From NCBI GenBank assembly GCA_947500035.1, contig CANMQP010000005.1:372001-436000 (forward strand): DNA of 64,000 bases, in the 5' to 3' direction. Shown in pieces: positions 1-9,323 of the stretch (position 1 is its first letter; each line of letters starts with the position of its first letter). A program made the position numbers and the translations under genes. The notes beneath the pieces were generated by a model. It worked only from the letters and a program-made list of their open reading frames with translations, was not told where the DNA came from and searched no databases. The DNA comes from an uncultured Kiloniellaceae bacterium. GTDB taxonomy: Bacteria; Pseudomonadota; Alphaproteobacteria; Kiloniellales; Kiloniellaceae.

Positions 1-1488
1 GACATGGGTGTCGGCAAGGGGGATCGGGTCGGTCTCTTCCTTCCCAACACACCCTATGCGGTGATCGCATTTTACGGTGTGCTGAAAGCCGGCGGGATCG
101 TCGTGAACTTTAATCCGCTCTACGCGGATGAAGAGGTGCGCAAGCAGATCGATGATTCCGGTGTGAAGATCATGGTCACGCTCGATCTGAAACTGATGCT
201 GCCCAAGCTTCAACGGATGCTGGGCCGTCCGCCTCTCGAGAAGATCATCGTTTGCTCCATGTCGGCGGCGTTGCCTTTTCCCAAGGCGCAGCTCTTCAAG
301 GTTTTCAAGTTCAGCGAGATCGCATCCGTAAAGGACGCGGAGGGCATCGTCAGCTACGATCGTGTGATCGACAATGATGGCGATTATCTCCGCCACGAGA
401 TCGATTCCCGCAGCGATGTGGCGGTGTTGCAATATACAGGCGGCACAACGGGCGTTCCCAAGGGCGCCATGCTCACCCATGCGAATATCGCGATCAATGC
501 CCGGCAGGTGGCCATGTGGGACGGGGAGCCCGCCGATTATCAGGAGAAGGTGCTCGGGGTTTTACCTCTCTTCCATGTTTTCGCGATGACCGTTGTCATG
601 AATGCGGCGATCATCGTCGGAGCCGAGATGATCCTCTTGCCGCGCTTCGAGGTCATCACCACGCTGAAGACGATCCAGAAAACCAGACCGACGCAGTTCC
701 CGGGTGTGCCCACGCTCTTTAACGCCATAGATCAGGAACCGACGGTCGATAAGTACGATCTCTCATCGATCGATATCTGCATATCGGGCGGCGCACCCCT
801 GCCGGTTAAGGTCAAGCAGGCTTTCGAGGGGAGAACCGGGTGTAAGCTGGTGGAGGGCTATGGCCTGAGTGAATCCTCACCAGTCGCTGCCTGCAATCCT
901 GTGGAAGGTATCAATAAGGAAGGCAGCATCGGCCTGCCTCTGCCGCAGACTTATCTCGAAATCCGGGGGCTTGACGATCCGGACAAGCTGATGCCGGTCG
1001 GTGAGAGCGGAGAGATCTGTATTGTCGGCCCTCAGGTCATGGTCGGTTACTGGGATCGTCCGGACGAGACCGCCCGCACCATTCGAAACGGCCGCCTGCA
1101 TACCGGTGACATCGGCTACATGGATGAAGAAGGGTTTACCTTCATCATCGACCGTTTGAAGGATTTGATTCTCTGCAGCGGCTACAACGTTTATCCGCGC
1201 ACCATCGAGGAGGCGATCTACCGCCACCCGGCGGTCGACGAGGTGACCGTGGTCGGTATCCCCGATGAATACCGGGGTGAAGCGCCCAAGGCCTTTATCC
1301 GGCTGAAAGATGATCAGATGCTGGAGACCGAAGAACTGAAGGCCTTTCTCAAAGATAAGATTTCACCCATCGAAATGCCCCAGGAGATTGAGTTCAGGGC
1401 CGAGTTGCCCAAGACCATGATCGGGAAACTCTCCAAGAAGGAACTGGTGGCAGAGGAAGAACAAAAGCGCGCGAAGGGCACTTCGTGA
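1..1488 (+). CDS. fadD: Long-chain acyl-CoA ligase (FadD-type), 5' end missing
   Basis: This enzyme activates fatty acids to acyl-CoA through an acyl-AMP intermediate. The reading frame is open to the first base, so the N-terminus lies outside the window; about 495 codons remain of a family usually near 550-560. The AMP-binding P-loop YTGGTTGVPKG lies about 145 codons in. The adenylate-forming motif HTGDIGYMDEEG lies near codon 370. It is followed by DRLKDLILCSGYNVYP, the hinge and fatty-acyl signature region. The next four genes on the same strand are a MerR regulator and beta-oxidation enzymes, which fits a fatty-acid catabolic role. Chain length cannot be read from the sequence. The family assignment is secure; the symbol is by family resemblance. 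Confidence 0.92.
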   Translation, partial: DMGVGKGDRVGLFLPNTPYAVIAFYGVLKAGGIVVNFNPLYADEEVRKQIDDSGVKIMVTLDLKLMLPKLQRMLGRPPLEKIIVCSMSAALPFPKAQLFKVFKFSEIASVKDAEGIVSYDRVIDNDGDYLRHEIDSRSDVAVLQYTGGTTGVPKGAMLTHANIAINARQVAMWDGEPADYQEKVLGVLPLFHVFAMTVVMNAAIIVGAEMILLPRFEVITTLKTIQKTRPTQFPGVPTLFNAIDQEPTVDKYDLSSIDICISGGAPLPVKVKQAFEGRTGCKLVEGYGLSESSPVAACNPVEGINKEGSIGLPLPQTYLEIRGLDDPDKLMPVGESGEICIVGPQVMVGYWDRPDETARTIRNGRLHTGDIGYMDEEGFTFIIDRLKDLILCSGYNVYPRTIEEAIYRHPAVDEVTVVGIPDEYRGEAPKAFIRLKDDQMLETEELKAFLKDKISPIEMPQEIEFRAELPKTMIGKLSKKELVAEEEQKRAKGTS

Positions 1489-1546
1489 GACGCGCTGCCG
1501 CACGCTGTGAAACCGTGAGTTCAGTCAGAAAAGTAATGTTCGTATC

Positions 1547-1993
1547 ATGACCAAACTCTTGACCGTCACAGAACTTGCCCACGAGCTGGGCGTCACCGCA
1601 CGGGCAATCCGCTTCTATGAAGACAAGGGGTTGATTGCGCCGCAGCGGGTCGGCAACCGGCGGGTCTACAGCAACCGTGACCGCGGCCGCCTGGTCCTGA
1701 TCCTGCGCGGGAAACGCCTGGGCTTTTCCCTGCGCGAGATCCGCGAATGGCTGACGCTCTACGATACCGGACCCGATCAGGTCGAACAGATGAAACGCCT
1801 GCTGGCGTTGACCCAGGACCGCATGGCGGCACTTGAAGCGCAGTACGACGACCTCGAAGCCACAATCGAAGAGCTTCGGGATATCGAAACCGAGGTGCTG
1901 GAGCACCTGAAGGCCAACGGTGGTCTGGACGATGCCGATGAGAATTTGGCAGAGCCCGAAGCGTCACCGCGCCCACGACGCAAGAGGAAGTAA
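1547..1993 (+). CDS. MerR-family transcriptional regulator
   Basis: A 148-residue DNA-binding regulator. Residues 4-73 form the MerR winged-helix domain, starting LTVTELAHELGVTARAIRFY and including RVGNRRVYSNRDRGRL. Residues about 75-125 are a charged dimerisation coiled coil. There is no C-terminal cysteine cluster, so it is not a typical metal sensor. MerR regulators such as LiuR control branched-chain or fatty acyl-CoA degradation in proteobacteria. Lying between the ligase and thiolase genes, with only 2 bases before the thiolase start, it is probably the local regulator of beta-oxidation. The C-terminal tail is acidic then basic (PRPRRKRK). The ribosome site before its ATG is weak. Confidence 0.9.
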   Translation: MTKLLTVTELAHELGVTARAIRFYEDKGLIAPQRVGNRRVYSNRDRGRLVLILRGKRLGFSLREIREWLTLYDTGPDQVEQMKRLLALTQDRMAALEAQYDDLEATIEELRDIETEVLEHLKANGGLDDADENLAEPEASPRPRRKRK

Positions 1994-1995
1994 AG

Positions 1996-3138
1996 ATGCA
2001 TAAGAACGTCGTCATCGCGGGTTACACCCGCTCGCCATTCCATTTTGCGAAGAAAGGCGACCTGAAGCGGGTCCGGCCGGACGAGTTGGCCGCGCAGGTG
2101 GTCAAAGGACTGGTCGAAAAAACCGGAGTCGATCCAGCCGACATCGAGGATCTGATCGTCGGCTGCGCCTTCCCGGAAGCGGATCAGGGCTTTAACGTCG
2201 CCCGGCTGATCGGATTCCTCGCGGACCTGCCGCGCTCCGTCGCCGGCACCACGGTCAACCGCTTCTGCGGATCCTCCATGCAGTCGATCCATATGGCCGC
2301 CGGCGCGATCCAGATGAACGCCGGTGAAGCCTTTATCTGCGCGGGCGTCGAATCCATGAGCCGCGTGCCCATGACCGGCTTCAACCCGATGCTTCATCCG
2401 GGTCTCGCGGAGAACTACCCGCAGGCCTACATGCCCATGGGCGAGACCGCGGAGAATGTGGCGGAGAAATACAGCATCTCGCGCGAGCGCCAGGAGGAAC
2501 TGGCGGTCGACAGCCACCGAAAGGCCACGGCGGCGCAGAGCGAGGGCCGGCTGAAAGACGAAATCACGCCGATCATCCAGGGCAATCACACGGTGGATGC
2601 CGACGGCTGTATCCGCCCGGAAACGAGTGCCGAAACCCTGGCCGGACTGAAGCCTGCGTTCCGGGCCGACGGTATCGTGACGGCAGGCACCTCCTCGCCG
2701 CTGACCGACGGCGCGTCCGCCGTGCTGGTTACCTCGGAGGATTACGCCAAGGCCAACGGCCTGAAGATCATCGCGCGCATCAAGTCGGTTGCGGTCGCAG
2801 GCTGCGCGCCGGAAATCATGGGCATCGGTCCCGTGGGCGCGACCAAGAAGGCGCTGGAACGCGCCGGTGTCAGCATCGGCGACATCGATGTGGTCGAACT
2901 GAACGAAGCCTTTTCCTCCCAGGCGCTGGCCTGCGCCGAGGATCTCGGTATCGATCTGGCAAAGGTCAACATCGACGGTGGCGCGCTGGCCATCGGACAT
3001 CCGCTGGGCGCGACCGGCGCGCGCATCACCGGCAAGGCCGGACAGATCATGCAGCGCGAAGGCAAGAGCCTGGCGCTGGCCACCCAGTGCATCGGCGGCG
3101 GGCAGGGGATCGCCACAATTCTGGAGAATGCCGCATGA
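1996..3138 (+). CDS. Acetyl-CoA C-acyltransferase (thiolase)
   Basis: This enzyme catalyses the last step of beta-oxidation, cleaving 3-ketoacyl-CoA with CoA. It has 380 residues, normal for the family. The nucleophilic cysteine is Cys91 in NRFCGSSMQ, the catalytic His335 lies in ALAIGHPLGATGAR, and the second cysteine is Cys365 in QCIGGGQG, so all three catalytic residues are present. The ATG follows a GAGGAAG ribosome site that overlaps the end of the MerR gene. The stop overlaps the next start in an ATGA, so it is translationally coupled to the dehydrogenase/hydratase gene as in a FadA-FadB pair. Family alternatives (acetyl-CoA acetyltransferase) are less likely given that partner. Confidence 0.95.
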   Translation: MHKNVVIAGYTRSPFHFAKKGDLKRVRPDELAAQVVKGLVEKTGVDPADIEDLIVGCAFPEADQGFNVARLIGFLADLPRSVAGTTVNRFCGSSMQSIHMAAGAIQMNAGEAFICAGVESMSRVPMTGFNPMLHPGLAENYPQAYMPMGETAENVAEKYSISRERQEELAVDSHRKATAAQSEGRLKDEITPIIQGNHTVDADGCIRPETSAETLAGLKPAFRADGIVTAGTSSPLTDGASAVLVTSEDYAKANGLKIIARIKSVAVAGCAPEIMGIGPVGATKKALERAGVSIGDIDVVELNEAFSSQALACAEDLGIDLAKVNIDGGALAIGHPLGATGARITGKAGQIMQREGKSLALATQCIGGGQGIATILENAA

Positions 3139-5468
3139 CCATCGAAAAGGTTGCCGTCATAGGCGCCGGTGTCATGGGTGCGGGGATCGCCGCCCATGTG
3201 GCGAACGCCGGCATTCCGGTTCTGCTGTTGGATATCGTGCCCGAGGGCGCGAGTGATCGGAACGCCATTGCCGCCGGTGCGGTCAAGAAAATGCTCAAGA
3301 CCGATCCGGCGCCCTTCATGTCCAAGCGGGCCGCCAAACTGGTCACGCCGGGCAATATCGAGGACCATCTCGCGGACATTACGGACTGCGACTGGATCGT
3401 CGAGGCCGTGATCGAGCGTCTGGATATCAAGCACGATCTCTATGCCAAGATTCAGGCGGTGCGAAAGCCGGGTTCTATCGTCACCTCGAACACCTCCACG
3501 CTGCCGCTTTCCAAGCTGGTGGAGGGGATGGACGATGCCTTTGCCCAGGATTTCGCGATCACCCACTTCTTCAATCCGCCGCGCTACATGCGCCTGCTGG
3601 AGATCGTGGCCGGCGACGCGACGCGCAGCGATGCGGTTGCCGACCTCAGCGACTTTGCGGACAAGCGGCTGGGCAAAGGTGTGGTCCTCTGCAACGACAC
3701 GCCGGGCTTCATTGCCAACCGGATCGGCACCTTCTGGATTCAGTGTGCCCTGGTCGAAGCCATGGACCGCAAACTGCCGATCGAGGAAGTCGATGCGGTC
3801 ATGGGGCGTCCCATGGGGATTCCCAAAACCGGCGTGTTCGGCCTGATGGACCTGGTCGGCATCGATCTCATGCCGCATGTGGACAAAGGTCTGGGCGACA
3901 ATCTTCCCGCCAGCGACGCCTATCAGGAACTGCGCCGGGAGCTGCCTCTGATCGAAAAGATGATTGCTGACGGCTATACCGGCCGTAAAGGCAAGGGCGG
4001 TTTCTATCGCCTGAGTAAAGCGGGCGGCAAGCGGGTGAAGGAGGCGATCGATCTGACCAGTGGCGCCTATGCGCCCGCGAAGAGAGCTTCCCTCGCGTCG
4101 GTCTCGGCCAGCCGCAAAGGCGGCTTCAAGGCCCTGATGTCCCACGATGACCGGGGCGGCGCCTATGCCTGGGCGGTGATGTCGAAGATCCTGGCCTATG
4201 CCGCTGCCCTGGTGCCGGAAATTGCCGATGACGTTCCCGCCGTCGATCGGGCCATGAAGCTCGGCTACAACTGGAAATTCGGACCCTTCGAGCTGATCGA
4301 TAAGCTGGGCGCGGGTGACTTTGCAGCCCGCTTGAAGGAAGAGGGGCGGGAGGTTCCGGATCTGCTTGAGAAGGCGGCTGCTGCCGGTGGTTTCTACCGG
4401 ATCGAGGCAGGTAAGCTTCAGTTCCTGGACGTTAATGGAAACTATGCCGATTTGGTCCGGCCTGAGGGTGTCCTCCTGCTGGAGGACATCAAACGGGCCA
4501 GCGAGCCGGTTGCCAAGAACGGCTCGGCCAGCCTTTGGGATATTGGCGATGGCGTTGCCTGTCTCGAGTTCCATACCAAGCTGAACACCTTCGACCCCGA
4601 TATGCTGAAGATGGTCGGCAAGGCGGTCGCCCTGGTGCCGAACAAAGGCTTCAAGGCGCTGGTGATCTACAACGAAGCCAGTAATTTTTCCGCCGGTGCG
4701 AACCTGGGTCTTGCGCTCTTCGCCGCGAACACCGCCATGTGGCCACTGGTCGAAGAGATGGTCGAGCAGGGTCAGAAGGCATTCTTGGCGCTCAAGCGTG
4801 CAGGCTTTCCCGTCGTAAGCGCGCCCTCCGGCTTGGCGCTGGGTGGTGGTTGCGAGGTGCTCCTGAGCTCCGACGCTGTTCAAGCGCACGCGGAAAGCTA
4901 TATCGGACTGGTCGAAGTCGGGGTCGGGATCGTGCCCGGCTGGGGTGGCTGCAAGGAGATGTTACTGCGTCTGTCCAAGGACCCGAAACGTCCGCGCGGT
5001 CCCATGCCGCCGGTCTCCTCGTCCTTTGAGACCATCGGCACCGCCAAGGTGGCGAAGTCCGCCTTCGAAGCCAAGGAACTCGGTTTCCTGAAGGCCAGTG
5101 ACGGCATCACCTTTAACCGCGAACGGCTACTGGCCGACGCCAAGGCCAGGGCGCTTGCGCTGGTGGAGGATTACGCGGCCCCTGAAGCTGCCGAACTCAC
5201 ACTGCCCGGCCCCTCCGGTGCGGCTGCTCTGCGGCTGGCGCTCAAGGACCTGACTGCGCGCGGGCTTGCGACACCGCATGATCAGGTTGTTGCCGGTGGT
5301 CTGGTGGATGTTCTCACCGGCGGTCCCGGCGCGGACATCACCGAGCCGGTTTCGGAGGAAGAGGTGCTCAAGCTGGAGCGCGAGACCTTCATGAAACTGA
5401 TCAAGACCAACGGCACGCTGGCGCGCATGGAGCACATGATCGAAACCGGCAAACCGCTTCGCAATTAG
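3135..5468 (+). CDS. 3-hydroxyacyl-CoA dehydrogenase / enoyl-CoA hydratase fusion
   Basis: A bifunctional beta-oxidation enzyme of 777 residues. The N-terminal NAD-binding fold begins at once, with GAGVMGAG at residues 10-17, followed by the hydroxyacyl-CoA dehydrogenase C-terminal domains to about residue 450. The enoyl-CoA hydratase domain follows, at about residues 480-700. Both expected catalytic glutamates are present: Glu574 in GGGCEVLL and Glu594 in LVEVGVGIVPG. The order is the reverse of E. coli FadB, where the hydratase comes first. The start was set at the ATG that overlaps the thiolase stop (ATGA). An upstream in-frame extension inside the thiolase gene is rejected because it would remove the usual N-terminus of the Rossmann fold. 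Confidence 0.94.
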   Translation: MTIEKVAVIGAGVMGAGIAAHVANAGIPVLLLDIVPEGASDRNAIAAGAVKKMLKTDPAPFMSKRAAKLVTPGNIEDHLADITDCDWIVEAVIERLDIKHDLYAKIQAVRKPGSIVTSNTSTLPLSKLVEGMDDAFAQDFAITHFFNPPRYMRLLEIVAGDATRSDAVADLSDFADKRLGKGVVLCNDTPGFIANRIGTFWIQCALVEAMDRKLPIEEVDAVMGRPMGIPKTGVFGLMDLVGIDLMPHVDKGLGDNLPASDAYQELRRELPLIEKMIADGYTGRKGKGGFYRLSKAGGKRVKEAIDLTSGAYAPAKRASLASVSASRKGGFKALMSHDDRGGAYAWAVMSKILAYAAALVPEIADDVPAVDRAMKLGYNWKFGPFELIDKLGAGDFAARLKEEGREVPDLLEKAAAAGGFYRIEAGKLQFLDVNGNYADLVRPEGVLLLEDIKRASEPVAKNGSASLWDIGDGVACLEFHTKLNTFDPDMLKMVGKAVALVPNKGFKALVIYNEASNFSAGANLGLALFAANTAMWPLVEEMVEQGQKAFLALKRAGFPVVSAPSGLALGGGCEVLLSSDAVQAHAESYIGLVEVGVGIVPGWGGCKEMLLRLSKDPKRPRGPMPPVSSSFETIGTAKVAKSAFEAKELGFLKASDGITFNRERLLADAKARALALVEDYAAPEAAELTLPGPSGAAALRLALKDLTARGLATPHDQVVAGGLVDVLTGGPGADITEPVSEEEVLKLERETFMKLIKTNGTLARMEHMIETGKPLRN

Positions 5469-5510
5469 GACGCCCCCTTGTTAAAAGGGATGAATTCGAG
5501 GAACTGACGC

Positions 5511-7295
5511 ATGGTTACCTACGCAGCACCGATTGACGACATTCGTTTCGTCATGAACGAACTCTTCGATTACCAGAACTCGATCCCGACTCTGCCGGGG
5601 TATGAAGACGCGACCCCGGATGTTGTCGAAGCCGTGCTGGAGGAAGGCGCCAAGTTCTGCGTCAACGAACTTCTGCCGCTGAACCTGCCCGGCGATGCCG
5701 AGGGCTGTCACTACGAGAACGGTGTCGTGCGCACACCCAAAGGCTTCAAGGAAGCCTATAAGGCCTTCTGCGAGGGCGGCTGGACCGGTCTTTCCTGTGA
5801 TCCGGAATACGGCGGGCAGGGATTGCCGAAAACGCTGCAGTTCATCATGAGCGAGTTGATCGTCTCGACGAACCTCAGCTTCGGCATGTATCCGGGACTG
5901 TCGCACGGCGCCTACAATGCGCTCTCGGTTTACGGCGACGATGAACAAAAGCAGACCTTTCTGCCGAGGCTGATCGACGGCACCTGGTCCGGCACCATGT
6001 GCCTGACCGAGCCTCACTGCGGCACCGATCTGGGCCTGATCCGGACCAAGGCGGAGCCGGACGGCAAGGGTGCTTACAAAATCACCGGCACCAAGATCTT
6101 CATTTCCGCCGGCGAGCACGACCTGACCGACAACATCGTGCATCTGGTCCTTGCGAAGCTTCCCGATGCGCCTCCTGGCAGTAAGGGGATCTCGCTTTTC
6201 ATCGTGCCGAAGTTCCTGGTCAAGGACGACGGAACGCCGGGCATGCGCAACGGCGTGACCTGTGGATCCATCGAGAAGAAGATGGGCATCAAGGCCTCCT
6301 CGACCTGCGTCATGAATTTCGAGGAAGCCGAAGGCTATCTGGTGGGGGAACCCCATACCGGCATGGCCTCGATGTTCGTCATGATGAACACGGCGCGTCT
6401 GGACGTGGGTATCCAGGGGCTCGGTCTCGCCGAGACGGCCTACCAAACGGCGGCGGCCTATGCCAAGGACCGGGGGCAGGGGCGCTCGCTCAGCGGCACC
6501 AAGGCGCCGGAAAAGGCGGCAGATCCTATTATCGTTCATCCGGATGTGCGCAAAAATCTCCTGACCATGCGGGCCTACAACGAGTCCGCGCGGGCGCTTG
6601 CGATCTGGATCGGGATGGAGGTCGACATCTCCGAAAAGCATCCGGATCCGGCGCGCCGACAGGAAGCTGACGACCTGGTGCAACTGATGACCCCGATCAT
6701 CAAGTCTTTCTTCACGGACTACGGCTTTGAAGCGACCAACCTCGGTGTGCAGATTCACGGCGGGCACGGCTACATCCATGAATATGGCATGGAACAATTG
6801 GTTCGCGACGCACGCATTGCGCAGATCTACGAAGGTGCGAACGGTATCCAGGCCCTGGACCTGGTCGGCCGTAAACTCGGACAGGGTATGGGGCGGCTTC
6901 TGCGGCGCTTCTTCCATCCGGTTGCAGGATTTATTGAAGAAAACCAGGAGTCTGCCGAGTTGATGGAGTTTATCCTTCCGCTCGCTAAGGCCTTTGGCCG
7001 CTTGCAGCAGGCGACGGGCTGGATCGCACAAAACGGCTTGAAGGATCCGGAAGAAGCCGGCGCGGCTTCAAGCGATTATCTTCGCCTCTTCGCTCTGGTA
7101 TCGCTGGCGTACATTTGGACCAGAACCGTAAAGGTCAGCCTGGAAAAGATGGACGAGCGGCCGGAGTTCTATCGCGCCAAGATCGCCGTCGCGCGTTTTT
7201 ACATGACGCGTATCCTGCCGCAAAGCTCGTCGCTCTTCGCGACCATCATGGCGGGCAAGGCACCGCTCATGGAACTCGAAGAGGCCGCATTTTGA
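5511..7295 (+). CDS. Acyl-CoA dehydrogenase, long (C-terminal-extended) type
   Basis: A flavoprotein that introduces the alpha-beta double bond into acyl-CoA. It has 594 residues, far longer than the usual 380, with the extra C-terminal domain typical of the large FadE/DmdC group. Residues about 160-300 hold the FAD/acyl-CoA mid-domain (CLTEPHCGTDLG). The catalytic base is Glu441 in QIYEGANGIQ, preceded by the conserved QIHGGHGY. A GAGGAA ribosome site lies 7 bases before the ATG. Many members of this family are annotated as 3-methylmercaptopropionyl-CoA dehydrogenase (DmdC). With no dmdB or dmdD beside it and a fadD-fadA-fadB context, general acyl-CoA oxidation is more likely. It is the last gene of the same-strand fad block. 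Confidence 0.93.
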   Translation: MVTYAAPIDDIRFVMNELFDYQNSIPTLPGYEDATPDVVEAVLEEGAKFCVNELLPLNLPGDAEGCHYENGVVRTPKGFKEAYKAFCEGGWTGLSCDPEYGGQGLPKTLQFIMSELIVSTNLSFGMYPGLSHGAYNALSVYGDDEQKQTFLPRLIDGTWSGTMCLTEPHCGTDLGLIRTKAEPDGKGAYKITGTKIFISAGEHDLTDNIVHLVLAKLPDAPPGSKGISLFIVPKFLVKDDGTPGMRNGVTCGSIEKKMGIKASSTCVMNFEEAEGYLVGEPHTGMASMFVMMNTARLDVGIQGLGLAETAYQTAAAYAKDRGQGRSLSGTKAPEKAADPIIVHPDVRKNLLTMRAYNESARALAIWIGMEVDISEKHPDPARRQEADDLVQLMTPIIKSFFTDYGFEATNLGVQIHGGHGYIHEYGMEQLVRDARIAQIYEGANGIQALDLVGRKLGQGMGRLLRRFFHPVAGFIEENQESAELMEFILPLAKAFGRLQQATGWIAQNGLKDPEEAGAASSDYLRLFALVSLAYIWTRTVKVSLEKMDERPEFYRAKIAVARFYMTRILPQSSSLFATIMAGKAPLMELEEAAF

Positions 7296-7428
7296 TTTAA
7301 AGAAAGGGTGTATTTCCGCAAGCAGACCTTGCTTCAATTCGAAGTGAAGCAGGAAAAAAACGCTGCGGTTCGAATGGGATAGGGCTAAACTAAACGCAAA
7401 GTAAAAAAGACTCGAAGCGGTTACATGC

Positions 7429-7447
7429 CTTGAACGGAGTATTCAAG
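7429..7447. promoter_or_regulatory. Inverted repeat before the DUF1302 gene
   Basis: CTTGAA and TTCAAG form a perfect 6-base dyad with a 7-base spacer, ending 23 bases before the DUF1302 ATG. Between it and the start lies a strong purine-rich ribosome site (GGGAGGATAAGGGGG). The dyad could be an operator for the envelope gene set; no matching copy was seen in front of the MerR or thiolase genes. The rest of the 175-base gap holds a short hairpin (GCTTCA/TGAAGC at 7331-7350) without a T-run, which I do not call a terminator. Confidence 0.4.
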
Positions 7448-7470
7448 CGCTGGGAGGATAAGGGGGTATA

Positions 7471-9285
7471 ATGAAATCCGCATCTAAACTGCCGACAAAC
7501 GGTCGTGAAACGACAGGCCTTTTGGCAAAGACTTCCGTAGCAATTGGTTTGGGATTGGGAGCGGCCGGCGCTGTTGCACTGCCCGCCGCGGCCATCGATT
7601 TCGATTGGAATAACGGCGCCATCACCGGTTCCTTCGACACCACCGTTTCGAGTGGCGTATCGGTCCGAACGCAAGGCCACGATCACCGTCTGATTGGTGT
7701 CAACAACGGTGGCACGGCCAACTCCATCAATGGTGACAACGGCAACCTGAACTATGAAAAGGGTGATATCACCTCGGCGAACGTCAAGGCGACGCATGAG
7801 CTCTCCTTGAACGCGGGTGATTTCGGTTTCTTTGGTCGGGCGTCCTATTTTTACGACACCGCGATTATGGACGGTGACACCGCGCGAACCGACCTCGGGA
7901 ACGAGGCCAAGGGACGTGCCGGGCGTGACTTCGATTTGCTGGACGCTTATGTGTTCGGTGATTTCGATGTCGGTGAAGTCCCGGTAACGGTTCGCGTTGG
8001 CAATCAGGTTCTGAGTTGGGGCGAAAGCACCTTCATTCAGAACGGAATCAATACCATCAACCCGATCGATGTCACGAAGTTCCGCGTTGCCGGTGCCGAG
8101 GTTCGCGAAGGTTTGATTCCGGTGCCGATCATCGATGTGAATGTGGGTCTGACCGATAAACTCTCGATCGAGGGCTTCCTGCAACTCGAGTGGGAAAACA
8201 CGGAGATCGAACCCGAGGGAACCTTCTTCTCGACCAACGATTTTGCCTCGCCGGGCGGCGAGTTTGTGTTCCTGGGCTTCGGCCAGCCGCCGCTGCCGAC
8301 AGATAATCCACCAACACTGGGATTGAGCACGTCGATCCCGCGTGGTCCAGACCAAAGCGCATCTGATAACAACCAATGGGGCCTTGCCCTACGTTACTTC
8401 GAGCCTGCGCTGAACGACACCGAGTTCGGCCTCTATTACATTCAGTACAACAGCCGTTTGCCTGTACTCAGTGCCCGAACCGGGACCTTCGCAGGCCTCG
8501 CTGGTGGTGACTATGCGGGCTCCGCGCAGTACTTCCGGGAGTTTCCCGACGATATCAAGCTGATTGGCGCGAGTTTCAACACCGAAATTCCGGGCACCGG
8601 TATTGCTTTGCAGGGCGAGTATTCTTTCCGCAAGGACCAACCGCTGCAGGTCGATGATGTTGAGTTGCTCTTCGCCGGTCTGTCGCCAACTGATCCATTC
8701 GGCGGCACACCTTTCGGAACTGCAGGGCAGCTCGGCGCCTTTGGCTTCGACGAAGAAATTCAAGGCTTCCGGCGCAAGGATGTGAGCCAAATGCAGGCGA
8801 CAGCGTCCAAGGTGCTGGGTCCAAACCTGGGAGCCGATCAGATTACCCTCGTTGGCGAAATCGGCGGCACCTACATCCATGACATGGAGAGTAAGGACGA
8901 GCTTCGCTACGAAGGCCCTGGCACCTTTACCAGCGGCAATAACTTGTTTACCGCTGCAGGGATCCAACCCGCAACACAAACCAATGGTTTTGCGGATCCC
9001 TTCTCCTGGGGCTACAGGCTTTTGGCACGGGCTGATTTCAACAACGCCATCGGTCCGATCAACCTTCAGCCGGGTATTGCCTTCTCGCATGATGTCAGTG
9101 GAACGACACCTTCGCCGCTGTCGAACTTCGTCGAAGACCGCAAAACCGTGACCCTTTCGTTGGGCGCGACCTATCTGGACTCGCTGCGGGCCAGCATCGC
9201 CTACACGAACTTCTTTGGCGGCAGTCCCTTCAACCTCTTGAGTGACCGGGACTTCGCGTCGTTTGTCGTCAGTTACTCGTTCTAA
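7471..9285 (+). CDS. DUF1302-family outer-membrane beta-barrel protein
   Basis: A 604-residue exported protein. The N-terminus is a long signal peptide with a hydrophobic core (AIGLGLGAAGAVALPAAA) and probable cleavage before IDFDWNNG. The rest is rich in alternating polar and aromatic beta-strands, and the chain ends in phenylalanine (FVVSYSF), the usual terminal signature of outer-membrane barrels. DUF1302 has no settled biochemical function but is repeatedly found beside DUF1329, YCF48-like and RND transporter genes. Here it opens exactly that set, directly after acyl-CoA oxidation genes. The inferred role is the outer-membrane pore or receptor for a hydrophobic substrate. Family call confident; substrate is inference. 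Confidence 0.88.
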   Translation: MKSASKLPTNGRETTGLLAKTSVAIGLGLGAAGAVALPAAAIDFDWNNGAITGSFDTTVSSGVSVRTQGHDHRLIGVNNGGTANSINGDNGNLNYEKGDITSANVKATHELSLNAGDFGFFGRASYFYDTAIMDGDTARTDLGNEAKGRAGRDFDLLDAYVFGDFDVGEVPVTVRVGNQVLSWGESTFIQNGINTINPIDVTKFRVAGAEVREGLIPVPIIDVNVGLTDKLSIEGFLQLEWENTEIEPEGTFFSTNDFASPGGEFVFLGFGQPPLPTDNPPTLGLSTSIPRGPDQSASDNNQWGLALRYFEPALNDTEFGLYYIQYNSRLPVLSARTGTFAGLAGGDYAGSAQYFREFPDDIKLIGASFNTEIPGTGIALQGEYSFRKDQPLQVDDVELLFAGLSPTDPFGGTPFGTAGQLGAFGFDEEIQGFRRKDVSQMQATASKVLGPNLGADQITLVGEIGGTYIHDMESKDELRYEGPGTFTSGNNLFTAAGIQPATQTNGFADPFSWGYRLLARADFNNAIGPINLQPGIAFSHDVSGTTPSPLSNFVEDRKTVTLSLGATYLDSLRASIAYTNFFGGSPFNLLSDRDFASFVVSYSF

Positions 9286-9323
9286 AAACGAAAAGAATCC
9301 GTAATGTACGGGAGGACACCTTT

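Noticed and set aside
2742-4889. A 715-codon open frame on the minus strand across the thiolase and dehydrogenase/hydratase genes
   Set aside because: It mirrors the codon bias of real plus-strand genes, has low-complexity His/Gln/Arg-rich content and no family resemblance.
5481-7031. A 516-codon minus-strand open frame opposite the acyl-CoA dehydrogenase gene
   Set aside because: It is antisense to an intact enzyme with all catalytic motifs; the translated frame shows no domain.
7331-7350. Hairpin GCTTCA/TGAAGC after the acyl-CoA dehydrogenase as a terminator
   Set aside because: Short stem and an A-run instead of a T-run on the plus strand, so it does not fit an intrinsic terminator for the fad genes.
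7365-7380. A GGTTCGAAT tRNA T-loop-like string
   Set aside because: No acceptor or anticodon stem can be built around it.
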